NCBI GenBank assembly: GCA_052140165.1
Contig: JBKQUM010000117.1
Coordinates: 1-64,000 of the forward strand
DNA length: 64,000 nucleotides
Direction of reading: 5' to 3'
DNA from: Bog-473 sp052140165
Lineage (GTDB): Bacteria > Actinomycetota > Acidimicrobiia > Acidimicrobiales > RAAP-2
The notes under the pieces were generated by a model. It saw only the letters and a list, made by a program, of their open reading frames with translations. It did no database searches and was not told the origin of the DNA. Positions 9,432-18,044 of the stretch are shown piece after piece (within the stretch, counting starts at the first letter, position 1; every line of letters starts with the position of its first letter). Made by a program: the position numbers and the translations under genes.

Positions 9432-10022
9432 TCATCGGCGCTCCCCCGGCGCGACGAGCTCGAGCAGGGTGGGTCCGATCTCGTCCAGGGGCAGCACGAG
9501 GTCGACGCCGCCCGTCGCGATGGCGGCCTGCGGCATCCCGGCGAACTCGGCCGTCTCGGGATCCTGGGCGATCACGGTGCCGCCGCTCCTCTGGAGCGCA
9601 CGCACACCCATGTTGGCGTCGCTGCCCGTCCCGGTGAGCACGACCCCGACGACGCGGCCTCGATAGGACTCCGCCGCGGACTCGAACAGGAGGTCCGCCG
9701 AGGGCCGCACGAAATGCACAGGGTCCGCGTGCGACAGGTCCAGGCGGCCGTCCGGGCCGACCAGGAGATGCTCGTCGGGCGGCGCGATGTAGACGGTGGC
9801 CGGCTCGATCCGGGTCCCCGTGCGGGCTTCCTCCACCTGGAGCGGCGTCCTGCGGCGCAGGATCTCCGCCATGAGGCTCCCGTGGCGGGGGTCCAGGTGC
9901 TGGACGATCAGCACGGGAACCGGGAAATCGGCCGGTAGGGCGCCCAGGACGGCGCTGATGGCCGCCAGCCCACCGGCGGAAGCGGCCACGAGGACGACGT
10001 CGACGTCGGTGGTGGGCGCCAC
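9432..10022 (-). CDS. cheB: CheB-type protein-glutamate methylesterase (no receiver domain)
   Basis: A stand-alone CheB catalytic domain with the Ser-His-Asp set visible: VVLVAASAGGLAAI (Ser), LIVQHLDPRHGSL (His) and VVLTGTGSDANMGVRAL (Asp). It lacks the N-terminal receiver of classical CheB, so it is not controlled by CheA phosphorylation in the usual way. I place the start at GTG 10022, preceded by AGGAGG with 5-nt spacing (196 residues). The longer GTG start at 10076 has no ribosome site and would add 18 unconserved residues. It is first in the cheB-cheR-kinase operon. Confidence 0.9.
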   Translation of the reverse strand: MAPTTDVDVVLVAASAGGLAAISAVLGALPADFPVPVLIVQHLDPRHGSLMAEILRRRTPLQVEEARTGTRIEPATVYIAPPDEHLLVGPDGRLDLSHADPVHFVRPSADLLFESAAESYRGRVVGVVLTGTGSDANMGVRALQRSGGTVIAQDPETAEFAGMPQAAIATGGVDLVLPLDEIGPTLLELVAPGERR

Positions 10023-10156
10023 GTCGCCCTCCTGTGACAGATCCCGTCGGGGCACGGCGATCCTCTCAACCACCACGGGGGTTTGGGGCCCTACGGAACG
10101 AATCTCTCATTGGCAACACCGTTATGGTCGCATATCGTGCATGAAGATGGGTAAGG

Positions 10157-10858
10157 ATGTGCACGAAGAGGCCCCGGGGGTGTGATGCGGTGAGGGCAGG
10201 CGGGTCGGTGAGCGTGATGGTCGTGGACGACCACCCGGTGTTTGCCGAGGCCCTGGCGATGGCCATCGACTCGACGGAGGAACTGACGTGCGTCGGGACG
10301 GCGCTCGACATCGCCCAGGCCGCCGCCCTCGCCGACGAGTTCGAGCCCGACGTCGCGGTCGTCGATGTCCAGCTCGACGGCACGGACGGGGTGTCGGGGA
10401 CGAGGCTCCTCCGGGATCAGCACCCGCAGATGCAGGTGCTCGTGCTCACGGGCCGGCCTCTGGACCGCTCGCTGGTGCGTGACGTCGCCGATTCGGGTGC
10501 CTCGGGCCTGCTCCCGAAGTCGGCCAGCCTCGGCGAGGTCGTGGAGACCATCCCCGTCCTGCGGGACCACAGCTTCGCCGTCGAGCGCCGCAGCCTGGTC
10601 TCGCTGTGCGAGACCGACGGGGGGGTCGAGATGCCCCGGCGGAGCCGCGGGTCCGATCTCTTGACCAAGCGCGAGCACGACATCCTCTCCCTGCTCGTGA
10701 GCGGCGTCGACCTGCAGAGCGCGGCGGGGCGCCTCGGGATCACCGTCAACACGGCGCGGGGCTACGTCAAGAACCTGTACCGGAAGCTCGGGGTCCACAA
10801 CCAGCTCGAGCTCCTGGCGGTCGTCCGAGAGCGCGGCCTCCTCGAGAACGCGCGCTGA
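10157..10858 (+). CDS. NarL/LuxR-type response regulator
   Basis: About 233 residues: a receiver domain (VMVVDDHPVFAEALAMAI; phospho-acceptor Asp in VAVVDVQLDGTDG; Lys in GLLPKSA) and a C-terminal LuxR-type HTH (LTKREHDILSLLVSGV ... ITVNTARGYVKNLYRKLG). It binds DNA on phosphorylation. ATG 10157 gives the longest form; GTG 10190 or GTG 10208 would still keep the whole receiver. It is divergent from cheB and just upstream of a HisKA_3 kinase, the class that normally phosphorylates NarL-type regulators, so the two probably form a pair. Confidence 0.92.
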   Translation: MCTKRPRGCDAVRAGGSVSVMVVDDHPVFAEALAMAIDSTEELTCVGTALDIAQAAALADEFEPDVAVVDVQLDGTDGVSGTRLLRDQHPQMQVLVLTGRPLDRSLVRDVADSGASGLLPKSASLGEVVETIPVLRDHSFAVERRSLVSLCETDGGVEMPRRSRGSDLLTKREHDILSLLVSGVDLQSAAGRLGITVNTARGYVKNLYRKLGVHNQLELLAVVRERGLLENAR

Positions 10859-11031
10859 CCGCGGCGACCGCACCCGTGCACTGACCTCCGCCGTACCCCC
10901 CGTTCGAGGCACCCATTATCGGGTGGGACCCCCCAGATGGGGACCCTGGGTTGAGCTATCTCGGCTTCATCGACGGGGCGTAGCGTCGCACCCGGGTGGG
11001 GAACCCCACAGCCAGGGAGGTTTGGGCACGC

Positions 11032-12132
11032 ATGATCGTCCCGACGGACGAACCACCCCGCGTTCGCCGGGAAGCGCGCCTCGAGTCCACGTGGCCATCG
11101 GCGCGGGGCGCGCTTGACCGGTGGGGTGACGTACTCGATTCCCTCCCCGACGCCGTCTGGGTGCTCGATCCCTCGACGCTGTGCGTGACCTACGCCAACC
11201 GCAGCCTCTCGAGCCTGCTGGGGTACTTCACCGACCAGCTGGTCGGCAGTCCCGTCGGCACGTTCGCCCCCGAGCTGGCCGGCCTCCTCTTCCACCCGGC
11301 CGCCGGCGGCCTCGGCGCCGACCCGGCGCACTCCGTGCTGCACCGCACCTGCCTGCGCGACGTCGAGTACGCCAACGTCCCGGTGGAAGTCCGGACGCAC
11401 GCGCTCCCCGGTGACCCCGACCCCTTCGAGCCCGGCGCCTACGTGAGCGTCGCCCGCGCCCTGCGCGAGCCGGCCGAGGCGGACGGAGGGCGGCGCGCCG
11501 AGATCGACGCCGCCCTCCGAGACGACCGCGATCGCATTGCCTGCGACCTCCACGACAGCGTGATCCAGAGGATCTTTGCGTCGGCGATGGCTCTCCACGC
11601 GTTGCGATCCCGGGTCGCCGACGCGGACCTGGACGCCGGCCTGGCCCACGTCGTCGACGACCTCGACCGTTCCATGGTGGAGATCCGCAGCTTGATCTAC
11701 CGCATCGTCCCCGACGAGCCCGCGGCCGGCCGCTTCCGGACGGAGATGATCACCGTGCTCGAGGAGGAGCGTGCCGCGCTCGGGCTCTGCCCGACGATCC
11801 GCCTCACCGGCGATCTCGATGGCATCACGGGCGAGTGGCGGCATCACATCCTCGCCATCTTCCGCGAACTGCTGTCCAACATCGCCCAGCACGCACGCGC
11901 CTCGTCCGTCGACATCGAGGTCGACGTCGGCGAGGTCATCGTCGTGCGCGTCGGCGACGACGGCATCGGTTTCGATCCTGCCCGCATGCGTTGCGGACGG
12001 GGTGTCCGCAACGTGACCCGGCGTGCCGAGGCACTGGGCGGGTCGCTGTTGATCCGTCCCCGACCCGGCGGCGGCACCCAGGTGGAGTGCATCCTGCCCC
12101 TGCCGCCGTCGCACCCTCCACTCCGGGCGTAG
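11032..12132 (+). CDS. PAS-HisKA_3 sensor histidine kinase
   Basis: A 366-residue soluble kinase. It has a PAS domain (VLDSLPDAVWVLDPSTLCVTY), a HisKA_3 dimerisation domain with phospho-His in DRDRIACDLHDSVIQRIF, then a short HATPase (IFRELLSNIAQHARA, VGDDGIGFDP, GRGVRNVTRRAEALGG). This NarX/DesK-like class pairs with NarL-type regulators such as the one 170 bp upstream. ATG 11032 follows GGGAGG at a rather long spacing; GTG 10996 is possible. The 10859-11031 gap may hold its promoter. No transmembrane sensor is present, so the signal is intracellular. Confidence 0.9.
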   Translation: MIVPTDEPPRVRREARLESTWPSARGALDRWGDVLDSLPDAVWVLDPSTLCVTYANRSLSSLLGYFTDQLVGSPVGTFAPELAGLLFHPAAGGLGADPAHSVLHRTCLRDVEYANVPVEVRTHALPGDPDPFEPGAYVSVARALREPAEADGGRRAEIDAALRDDRDRIACDLHDSVIQRIFASAMALHALRSRVADADLDAGLAHVVDDLDRSMVEIRSLIYRIVPDEPAAGRFRTEMITVLEEERAALGLCPTIRLTGDLDGITGEWRHHILAIFRELLSNIAQHARASSVDIEVDVGEVIVVRVGDDGIGFDPARMRCGRGVRNVTRRAEALGGSLLIRPRPGGGTQVECILPLPPSHPPLRA

Positions 12133-12262
12133 CGCGCCCGCGGCCGCCGCTGACGGGTCCTCAGGCGGAGATGGACCAATTCCCCTACTCTGGTCCCGGC
12201 ATGCGGGCGATGATGCGGGTGACGAGCCGGCCGGCCGAGCAGCGCGAACGGGGTGAGCAGAC

Positions 12263-12682
12263 ATGCTGGTGAGAGAGTGCCTGAGGAGTGCGCCGGTGAC
12301 CGTCCCTCCGACCTGCACGCTCGCGGAGGCCGGCGGGCTGATGGGGAGCCATGGCGTCGGGTCGCTCCTCGTCGTCGACGGCGACCGCCTCGTGGGCATC
12401 GTCACGGATCGGGACGTCACGGTGCACGGGATCGGCCAGGGCAAGCCGCCAACCGCCGACGTGGGGTCGGTCATGACGGCGGACCCGGTGACGATCCAGG
12501 GCTCCGCCGACGTCTTCGAGGCCTTCAAGATCTTCAAGACCGCCAGCGCCCGCCGCCTTCCCGTGCTCGAGGACGAGGACCTGGCCGGCATCATCTCGGT
12601 CGACGACCTGCTCGTCTCGCTCGTGGTCGAGTTCGGTGCCGTGATGTCCCCGGTCGCCCAGGAGCTGGTCCACCCGGCCTGA
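12263..12682 (+). CDS. tandem CBS-domain protein
   Basis: A 139-residue protein consisting of two CBS domains: residues 1-60 (LVVDGDRLVGIVTDRDVTV) and 68-130 (VMTADPVTIQGSADVFEAF, RRLPVLEDEDLAGIISVDDLL). Such pairs bind adenine nucleotides and act as energy or redox sensors, often free-standing in actinobacteria. The start ATG has a GGGGTGAG ribosome site. It converges with the MFS gene 3 bp downstream. No partner enzyme is evident in the operon, so its target is unknown. Confidence 0.9.
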   Translation: MLVRECLRSAPVTVPPTCTLAEAGGLMGSHGVGSLLVVDGDRLVGIVTDRDVTVHGIGQGKPPTADVGSVMTADPVTIQGSADVFEAFKIFKTASARRLPVLEDEDLAGIISVDDLLVSLVVEFGAVMSPVAQELVHPA

Positions 12683-12685
12683 CGC

Positions 12686-14047
12686 CTAACTGCTGCGGCG
12701 CTCCCGTCGTTCGTAGCCGGCCTCCATGACCGGGAGGAGCACCACGTTCGTCAGAGCCGCCGCGCCGGGCACCCCCGTCGGCGGCTCGACCTCGGCGGAT
12801 CCCGCGACCAGCCCCTCGGTGCCGCTCCTCCGCTGGCGTGCCCCCAACACGAACAGCGGGATGCTGGCCAGCAGAGTCGCCACACCACCGATGGCGAGCG
12901 CCAGGCGCGGGCTGGTGGCGTCGCTCACGAAGCCCAGGAGGAGCGCGCCGATCGGCGTGCTGCCGAGGAAGGCAATGGCGTTCAGCGACATGACCCGGCC
13001 CCGCATGGACGGGTCGGCCCGCAGCTGCAGAGTGGCGTTGTTCGTGGCCACGAAGGAGATGCTGGCCGCGCCCATCGGGATGAGAAGGGCGATCGCCCAC
13101 GCCTGGCTCGGCGACAGCGCGACCGCCAGGATGGCGACGGCGAAGACCACTCCGATGAAGGCCAGCAGCCGGGTGGACGGCCGGCTCCGGAACGCGGTGA
13201 CCAGGCCACCGACGACCGCCCCCGCACCCATCGCCACCAGGAACCCGCTGTAGAGCCCGGCCCCTCCGTGGAACGTGAACTTGGCCAGCAGGGGCAGCGT
13301 CACCGTGAAGTTGAACGCGAAGACGCCGACGATCGCCATGGAGATGAGCGGCACTCGCAGGTCCGGCGTGGACCAGACGTAACGCAGTCCCTCGCGCACC
13401 TGCCCCTTGGCCCGCACCACGCCGGGCCGGCGGTAGAGCTCCGACGCGCGCATCATGGAGAGCGCCACGATCACCGCGGCGAACGAGGCTGCGTTGAGGA
13501 AGAAGCACGTGGCCACACCCACGGTGATGATCAGCACGCCGCCGATGGCGGGCCCGATCACCCGGGCCGAGTTCATCAGCACGCTGTTCAGGCTGACGGC
13601 GTTGGGCAGGAGCTCCATCCCGACCATCTCGGAGACGAAGGTCTGCCGTGCGGGGTTGTCGAACAGGTTGACGAACCCCAGGCCCGCCGCGAGCGCGTAG
13701 ACCTGCCACAGGGTCTCCGAGTGGGTCACGACCAGCAGACCCAGGATGAGCGCAAGGATCCCCGCCGTCCCCTGGGTCGCGTAGAGCACCTTCCGCTTGT
13801 CGAGCCGGTCGGCGATGAGGCCGCCGAAGGGGCCGAGCAGCAGCATGGGGAGGAACTGGAGGCTGGTGGCGATGGCCACGTCCAGCCCGGTGCCGTGCAG
13901 CGGGAAGAGGATGAGATAGGCCTGCGAGACGGTCTGCATCCACGTGCCGGACACCGAGATGACCTGGCCGGTGAAGTAGAGCCGGTAGTTGCGCACCGAG
14001 ATGGCGCGGAACGTGCGGCGCCCGGCCTCTCTCATCCGGCGCCTCAC
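12686..14047 (-). CDS. MFS exporter (EntS/MFS_3-like)
   Basis: A 453-residue hydrophobic protein with about 12 predicted membrane spans. It has the MFS loop motif GPFGGLIADRLDKRKVLYA (about residues 73-91) and DNPARQTFVSEMVG, typical of the enterobactin-exporter-like MFS_3 group. It probably pumps a small compound out. The start GTG 14047 overlaps the marR stop by 4 bp (GTGA), so MarR and exporter are one operon controlled by the palindrome upstream of marR. The cytoplasmic tail after residue 400 is variable. The substrate is unknown; an antibiotic or siderophore is a guess. Confidence 0.9.
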   Translation of the reverse strand: MRRRMREAGRRTFRAISVRNYRLYFTGQVISVSGTWMQTVSQAYLILFPLHGTGLDVAIATSLQFLPMLLLGPFGGLIADRLDKRKVLYATQGTAGILALILGLLVVTHSETLWQVYALAAGLGFVNLFDNPARQTFVSEMVGMELLPNAVSLNSVLMNSARVIGPAIGGVLIITVGVATCFFLNAASFAAVIVALSMMRASELYRRPGVVRAKGQVREGLRYVWSTPDLRVPLISMAIVGVFAFNFTVTLPLLAKFTFHGGAGLYSGFLVAMGAGAVVGGLVTAFRSRPSTRLLAFIGVVFAVAILAVALSPSQAWAIALLIPMGAASISFVATNNATLQLRADPSMRGRVMSLNAIAFLGSTPIGALLLGFVSDATSPRLALAIGGVATLLASIPLFVLGARQRRSGTEGLVAGSAEVEPPTGVPGAAALTNVVLLPVMEAGYERRERRSS

Positions 14048-14493
14048 GGCTCCTCCAGGAGGTGCTCGAGGAGCTCCACCAGCTCGGCGGCATGCCGGTG
14101 CTCGTCGCGCCCGAGCTCGCCCAGGCGACGCAGCAGGAAGGCGTTCTTGCGGGTACGCATCAGCTCGAGTGCCCTCTCCCCCGAGGGCGTCGGGCGCACC
14201 CGCGCGCTGCGACGGTCGTTGGCGTCGGCCACGCGGGTCACCATGCCCGCCTCGGCGAGGCTGGCCACGATCCTGGTCATCGTGGGCGGCTGCACCTGCT
14301 CCATGGCCGCCAGCTCGCCCAGCGTCGGGCTCCCGTGCCGGTGCACCGAGCCCAGCGCCGATGCCTGGGCGGGCGAGAGTCCCCCGAGGGACTCCTGGCG
14401 CAGGCGGCGCTGCAGGCGGTTGACCGCGATGCGCAGGCGGCCCGCCACCTCTTCGTCGGTCAACTGGACGGGCGGGGGGTGCATGCCGCCCAT
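14044..14493 (-). CDS. MarR-family repressor
   Basis: A 149-residue winged-helix protein: LSPAQASALGSVHRHGSPTLGELA, the recognition region PPTMTRIVASLAEAGMVTRV, and the wing DANDRRSARVRPTPSGERAL. MarR proteins repress their own operon and release DNA on binding a small ligand. Its start codon lies only 5 bp from a 17-bp inverted repeat (14499-14515), which is therefore the likely operator. It is translationally coupled to the MFS exporter, so that pump is its probable target. Confidence 0.93.
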   Translation of the reverse strand: MGGMHPPPVQLTDEEVAGRLRIAVNRLQRRLRQESLGGLSPAQASALGSVHRHGSPTLGELAAMEQVQPPTMTRIVASLAEAGMVTRVADANDRRSARVRPTPSGERALELMRTRKNAFLLRRLGELGRDEHRHAAELVELLEHLLEEP

Positions 14494-14498
14494 TATAG

Positions 14499-14515
14499 TT
14501 AGTTGGCCTAACTAA
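14499..14515. promoter_or_regulatory. MarR operator palindrome
   Basis: The 17-bp site TTAGTTGGCCTAACTAA has perfect 6-bp arms (TTAGTT/AACTAA) around a 5-bp centre. It sits in a short A+T-rich patch directly before the marR start. Size, symmetry and TAGTT core resemble known MarR/OhrR operators. Inference: bound by the adjacent MarR protein for autoregulation. Confidence 0.72.
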
Positions 14516-14579
14516 TCAATCGCCGACGGGTGCGGGCGACCCGGGCGCTGCTGCCGTGCGAGCGGCGCCGAAGGCGCCC

Positions 14580-14915
14580 TCAGAGACTGGGGACGTAGCC
14601 GCCGGAGCCCAGCGAGGCGCTCTCGTCCAAGCTCAACGAGTCGTCGAGGCCACCGATGACCTCGGTCACCCAGGGCAGGCGATCGCGGAGGATCCGCTCG
14701 ACCCCGCCCGAGAGCGTGGCGGAGCTCACGGCGCAGGAGCTGCACGCTCCCTGGAGCTGGACCTCGACCACGCCCGTCTCGACGTCGGCCCGCACGAGCA
14801 CGAGGTCGCCACCGTCGGCCTGCACGGCAGGCCGCATCAGGTCGATGATCGCCTGCAGCTTCTGCAGGCGGTCGGCCCTCTCGGCGTCGCCGAGATCGGA
14901 CTGGATGTCGGTCAC
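14580..14915 (-). CDS. NifU C-terminal-domain Fe-S scaffold
   Basis: A 111-residue NifU-like protein: IIDLMRPAVQADGGDLVLV, then VEVQLQGACSSCAVSSATL with the paired cysteines (CxxC) that hold a transient Fe-S cluster, then GVERILRDRLPWVTEV. Such proteins hand Fe-S clusters to target enzymes in the cytoplasm. The length is normal for stand-alone NfuA/NifU-C forms in actinobacteria. It is monocistronic, lying between the marR operator region and a divergent cNMP-binding gene. Confidence 0.9.
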   Translation of the reverse strand: MTDIQSDLGDAERADRLQKLQAIIDLMRPAVQADGGDLVLVRADVETGVVEVQLQGACSSCAVSSATLSGGVERILRDRLPWVTEVIGGLDDSLSLDESASLGSGGYVPSL

Positions 14916-15051
14916 CCCCCTATTCTGCCGTGCGCGACGCAGCGCGTGACCACCGGGTGAACCACGGCCGCTCGGATGGCACGGGGGTTAGTATCCGGAC
15001 GCCAGTGGCAGGTGATCCGGTCGCGGCCGGCAGAACGGAGGAGGGCGATCC

Positions 15052-15408
15052 ATGAGCGGCAAGGTTCTCGGGGTGTTCAGGGCGGCGACCGACACGAGAG
15101 ACGTGCCCGCGGGGACGGTCATCTTCGAGGAGGGCTCCACCGGGGAGGAGATGTTCGGCGTCGTGGAGGGGAAGGTCGAGCTCCGTCTCCCTGACGGGCG
15201 TGCGATCACGATCGGCCCCGACGACACGTTCGGCGAGATGGCACTGGTCGACGCGTCCGGCCGGAGCGCGACCGCCGTCGCCGTGGAGGACTCCAAGCTG
15301 GCCGTGATCGACAAGCGTCGCTTCCTCTTCCTGGTGCACGAGACACCGACGTTCGCCCTCCAGGTCATGTCGAGCTTGGCCGAGCGCCTGCGCGCCCTGC
15401 AGGGCTGA
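15052..15408 (+). CDS. stand-alone cyclic-nucleotide-binding domain protein
   Basis: A 118-residue protein that is only a CRP-type effector domain: VPAGTVIFEEGSTGEEMFGV, VELRLPDGRAITIG and the phosphate-binding-cassette-like FGEMALVDASGRSATAVA. There is no HTH, so it does not act as a usual CRP transcription factor. A GGAGGAGGG ribosome site precedes ATG 15052. The PBC arginine is present (SGRSATA), so ligand binding is plausible. Role unknown; it may be a regulatory subunit. Confidence 0.85.
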   Translation: MSGKVLGVFRAATDTRDVPAGTVIFEEGSTGEEMFGVVEGKVELRLPDGRAITIGPDDTFGEMALVDASGRSATAVAVEDSKLAVIDKRRFLFLVHETPTFALQVMSSLAERLRALQG

Positions 15409-15421
15409 GGGGGCGCACAGC

Positions 15422-15437
15422 CGGCGGCCCGCCGCCG
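15422..15437. terminator. GC-rich hairpin between convergent genes
   Basis: CGGCGG and CCGCCG pair around CCCG, 14 bp after the cNMP gene and just before the stop of the convergent FAH gene. There is no T-tract. It may act as a bidirectional terminator. Confidence 0.35.
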
Positions 15438-15439
15438 AA

Positions 15440-16324
15440 TCAGTCGAGCCCGACCGGCTCCGGCCGGCTCCCCTGGACCACCGGGTTCGACAACTCGCCG
15501 ATCCCCTCGACCGCGATCCGCACCGTGTCCCCGCCGGACAGGAACCGGGGCGGGTCCAGCCCGGCCCCGACCCCGGCGGGCGTCCCGGTCGCGATGACCG
15601 TGCCCGGTTCGAGCGGGAACGCCGTGGTGAGGTACTCGATCATGGCGGCACAGCCGAAGATCAAGTCGGCCGTCGTCGAGTCCTGGCGCAGCTCGTCGTT
15701 GACCCAGGTGCGGATGGTCAAGGCTCCGGGGTCTCCGAGCTCGTCGCCCGTCACCAGCTCGGGGCCGCAGGGTGCATGAGTGTCGAACGACTTGCCCACG
15801 GTGAACGTGGGGGTGCGCCATTGCCAGTCGCGGGCGCTGACGTCGTTGATGACCGTGAACCCCGCCACCACCTCGAGCGCCCGGGCGGCCGGGACGTGCT
15901 GGCACCGGCGGCCGATCACCATGGCCAGCTCGCCCTCGTAGTCGACCATGTCCGACACGGTAGGCAGCACGATGTCGTCGCCGGGCCCGGCGATGGCCGT
16001 GCGCTGCTTGTTGAACCAGTACTGCCACTCGGGTGGCTCCCGTCCCAACTCGGCCACGTGGGCCCGGTAGTTCATCCCGATGGCCAGGATGGCGGGCGGG
16101 TCGGGCACCGGTGCGTGACGCCGTAGCTCCGCCAGCGCGTGACGCGCCGCGCCGGTGGCCGCGGCCCCACGCGCCTGGTCCAGCGCCTCCGGCCCGAGCG
16201 CCAGCAGCTCCCGCATGGTCGACGGCAACCCGATCGCCGGGTCGCTCAGGTCGACGACCTCGTCGGCCACCACGAGGCCGGGCCGCGCCGGCCCGCCGCC
16301 AAGGGAGAAACTGACGAGCCGCAC
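15440..16324 (-). CDS. fumarylacetoacetate hydrolase-family enzyme
   Basis: A 294-residue protein with the FAH fold: ILAIGMNYRAHVAELG, VDYEGELAMVIGRRCQ (metal-binding acidic residues), SARDWQWRTPTFTVGKSFDT, and the C-terminal GTVIATGTPAGVGAGLDPPRFL. Family members are Mg-dependent hydrolases, decarboxylases or isomerases of 2-oxo or beta-diketo acids in aromatic breakdown. It is possibly in one operon with the HdeD-like gene behind it (17 bp apart). The substrate cannot be told. Confidence 0.9.
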   Translation of the reverse strand: MRLVSFSLGGGPARPGLVVADEVVDLSDPAIGLPSTMRELLALGPEALDQARGAAATGAARHALAELRRHAPVPDPPAILAIGMNYRAHVAELGREPPEWQYWFNKQRTAIAGPGDDIVLPTVSDMVDYEGELAMVIGRRCQHVPAARALEVVAGFTVINDVSARDWQWRTPTFTVGKSFDTHAPCGPELVTGDELGDPGALTIRTWVNDELRQDSTTADLIFGCAAMIEYLTTAFPLEPGTVIATGTPAGVGAGLDPPRFLSGGDTVRIAVEGIGELSNPVVQGSRPEPVGLD

Positions 16325-16341
16325 CCGCTACGCCAACCGTC

Positions 16342-16941
16342 TCAGCGCAGCTGTGCCTTGTAGGCGTCCCAGTTCTTGGTGGCGTGGCGAGCCGAGAACG
16401 CACCGACGATCTCCACCGCACCGAAGACGATCGCGAGGATCCCGATGAGGACGACCAGCGCCGTCAGCGGAGCGCCGGGGTGACGGATGCACAGGAATCC
16501 GATGGCCACGGCGATGAAGCCCCGGATGAGGTACAGCCACCAGTAGGGCAGGTGGTGATGCCGGGCGGACTCGACGATGTCGAAGATGCCGAGCACCAGG
16601 AACGCCCACCCGATGATCACGGCGGAGATGAAGATCGTGATGTGGGGCCACACGAAGCCGACGATGCCGGCACCGACCCAGATCAACCCGAAGACCAGGT
16701 GCAGCCATCGCTGCCGCGCCATCCTCACCGACCCGAAGATCTCGAAGACGCCGACGGCGATGAAGAAACCACTGGCCAGGTAGACGATCGCGTACACGCT
16801 GGCGTGCCGGTAGCTGATGACGAAGAAACCGAAGATGATCGAGAGGATGCCGAAGGCGAGGTACCAGCCCCACATCTTCTCGAGTGCAACGCTGACGACA
16901 TCGCCCACGGCGATGTCGTCGTCGGTGAGTACATAGGTCAT
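16342..16941 (-). CDS. HdeD-family (DUF308) membrane protein
   Basis: A 199-residue protein with about six membrane helices arranged as three similar pairs (GWYLAFGILSIIFGFFVIS, WLHLVFGLIWVGAGIVGFV, WLYLIRGFIAVAIGFLCI), the DUF308/HdeD pattern. HdeD is linked to acid stress in enterobacteria; the function here is unknown. ATG 16941 follows AAGGGGGA. The longer frame to 17295 runs over the secernin remnant and is not used. It lies directly downstream of the broken secernin gene. Confidence 0.87.
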   Translation of the reverse strand: MTYVLTDDDIAVGDVVSVALEKMWGWYLAFGILSIIFGFFVISYRHASVYAIVYLASGFFIAVGVFEIFGSVRMARQRWLHLVFGLIWVGAGIVGFVWPHITIFISAVIIGWAFLVLGIFDIVESARHHHLPYWWLYLIRGFIAVAIGFLCIRHPGAPLTALVVLIGILAIVFGAVEIVGAFSARHATKNWDAYKAQLR

Positions 16942-17008
16942 GACGTCCCCCTTGGCGAGTAGGAGTTGTACTGCGTGTTTGCGCAGCGTACCGCCGCCGC
17001 CCCCGCGA

Positions 17009-18043
17009 TCAGGGGATGCAGGAGCGCAACGCGTCGAGGGCCCGGCTGCCCCACGTCTCACCCGTGCCCGCCCAGCGGCCGGGCTCCTCGAGCACGTCGT
17101 CCGCCTCGGCCCACAGTTCGTCCTCGACGGGTTGGAGCGCCTCGCGCACCGCCGGCAACGCAGCCGGTTCGCCCTCGACCAGCCGGCGGACAGCGTCGGC
17201 TGCGTGCCACAGGTCCTCGCCCGAGAGCTCCAGCGGGATCCACGGCGGCGGGCCGGCGGCCGTGCGGGGGAAGGCCGGGACGTAGATGCTGGCACATGGA
17301 CTCCCCGGCGCCACGTAGGCGCGCAGCGGCGCGCCGTCCCCGATGCCGAGCGGGAGCTCGGCGATCATGGAGGCCGCGGTCACGCTGAGGCCGCGCACGT
17401 GCATGCAGATGCTGACACCGCTGAAGTCCTCGCCGATCCGCGCCGGCGGCAGGTGGACCGGGCCGCCCCCTCCAGGGGAACCCCAGGGGCCGGTCCCGTG
17501 GTCACGCAGGTGGGCTGCGGTGGCGGCCGCCGTGAGCCCGCCGGGAGGAGCCGCCTCGAGGAAGCGGCGGCTGGCCGCCAGGCGGACGTCGGCGTAGGCG
17601 GTGTTCTCCCGGACGTCGCGGAAGCGCCCGAAGTCCTCCCCGGGTGCGAGGGCACCCGAGGCACGGCTCCACTCCGTGCCCAGGCTGATGCGGTTGGAGA
17701 TGGCGGTGCCGGCGGGGAACGGGGCGACCGCGTAGTCGGAGCCCGCGGTGTCGAGGACGAAGGCGTGGGTCGGGTCGGCGACGAGGAACGAGGAGTCGTA
17801 CGCCTCCTGGTGCGCGGCGTCGGCCATGCCGCCCTGGCCGCACGACTCGAGGAGCCCGGTCATGACGTCGACCGCCTCCGCTGCACTCCGGGCGCGCTCG
17901 AGGCCCAGGCGGACGAGATCCATGCCGATCAGGGCCGGCTTCGCCGCGCCGGCATCGTGTGTCGTGCTGACACGCTCGTTTCCGACGGCGACGCCGTGCT
18001 CGTTGACACCGTGCTCGGCGCCCCCCAACCAGTGCTTTGACAC
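17009..18043 (-). pseudogene. secernin / peptidase C69-like gene, C-terminal part (split by element)
   Basis: From residue 9 this frame reads AEHGVNEHGVAVGNERV, then MDLVRLGLERARSAAEAVDV, CGQGGM and DSSFLVADPTHAFVLDTAG, the signature order of secernins (Ntn-hydrolase family related to C69 dipeptidases). It lacks the N-terminal catalytic Cys region. That part lies 14.4 kb away at 32422-32655 on the same strand and ends in PTWLWG, which joins exactly to AEHG. The first eight codons (MSKHWLGG, GTG start) come mainly from element sequence. The fragment could be translated, but without the nucleophile it should be inactive. Confidence 0.88.
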
Positions 18044-18044
18044 C
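18020..18044. other. left attachment site of the element
   Basis: The core GCCCC (18020-18024) ends the match to the secernin gene. Element-side TTGACACC (18037-18044) lies 12 bp from the core and is the inverted counterpart of GGTGGCAA (32434-32441), 13 bp from the other core. This is the half-site symmetry expected of a serine-integrase attP. Confidence 0.72.

Noticed and set aside
13268..14515. Long plus-strand frame opposite the MFS/marR operon
   Set aside because: It is the antisense shadow of two well-supported genes in GC-rich DNA and shows no known motif.
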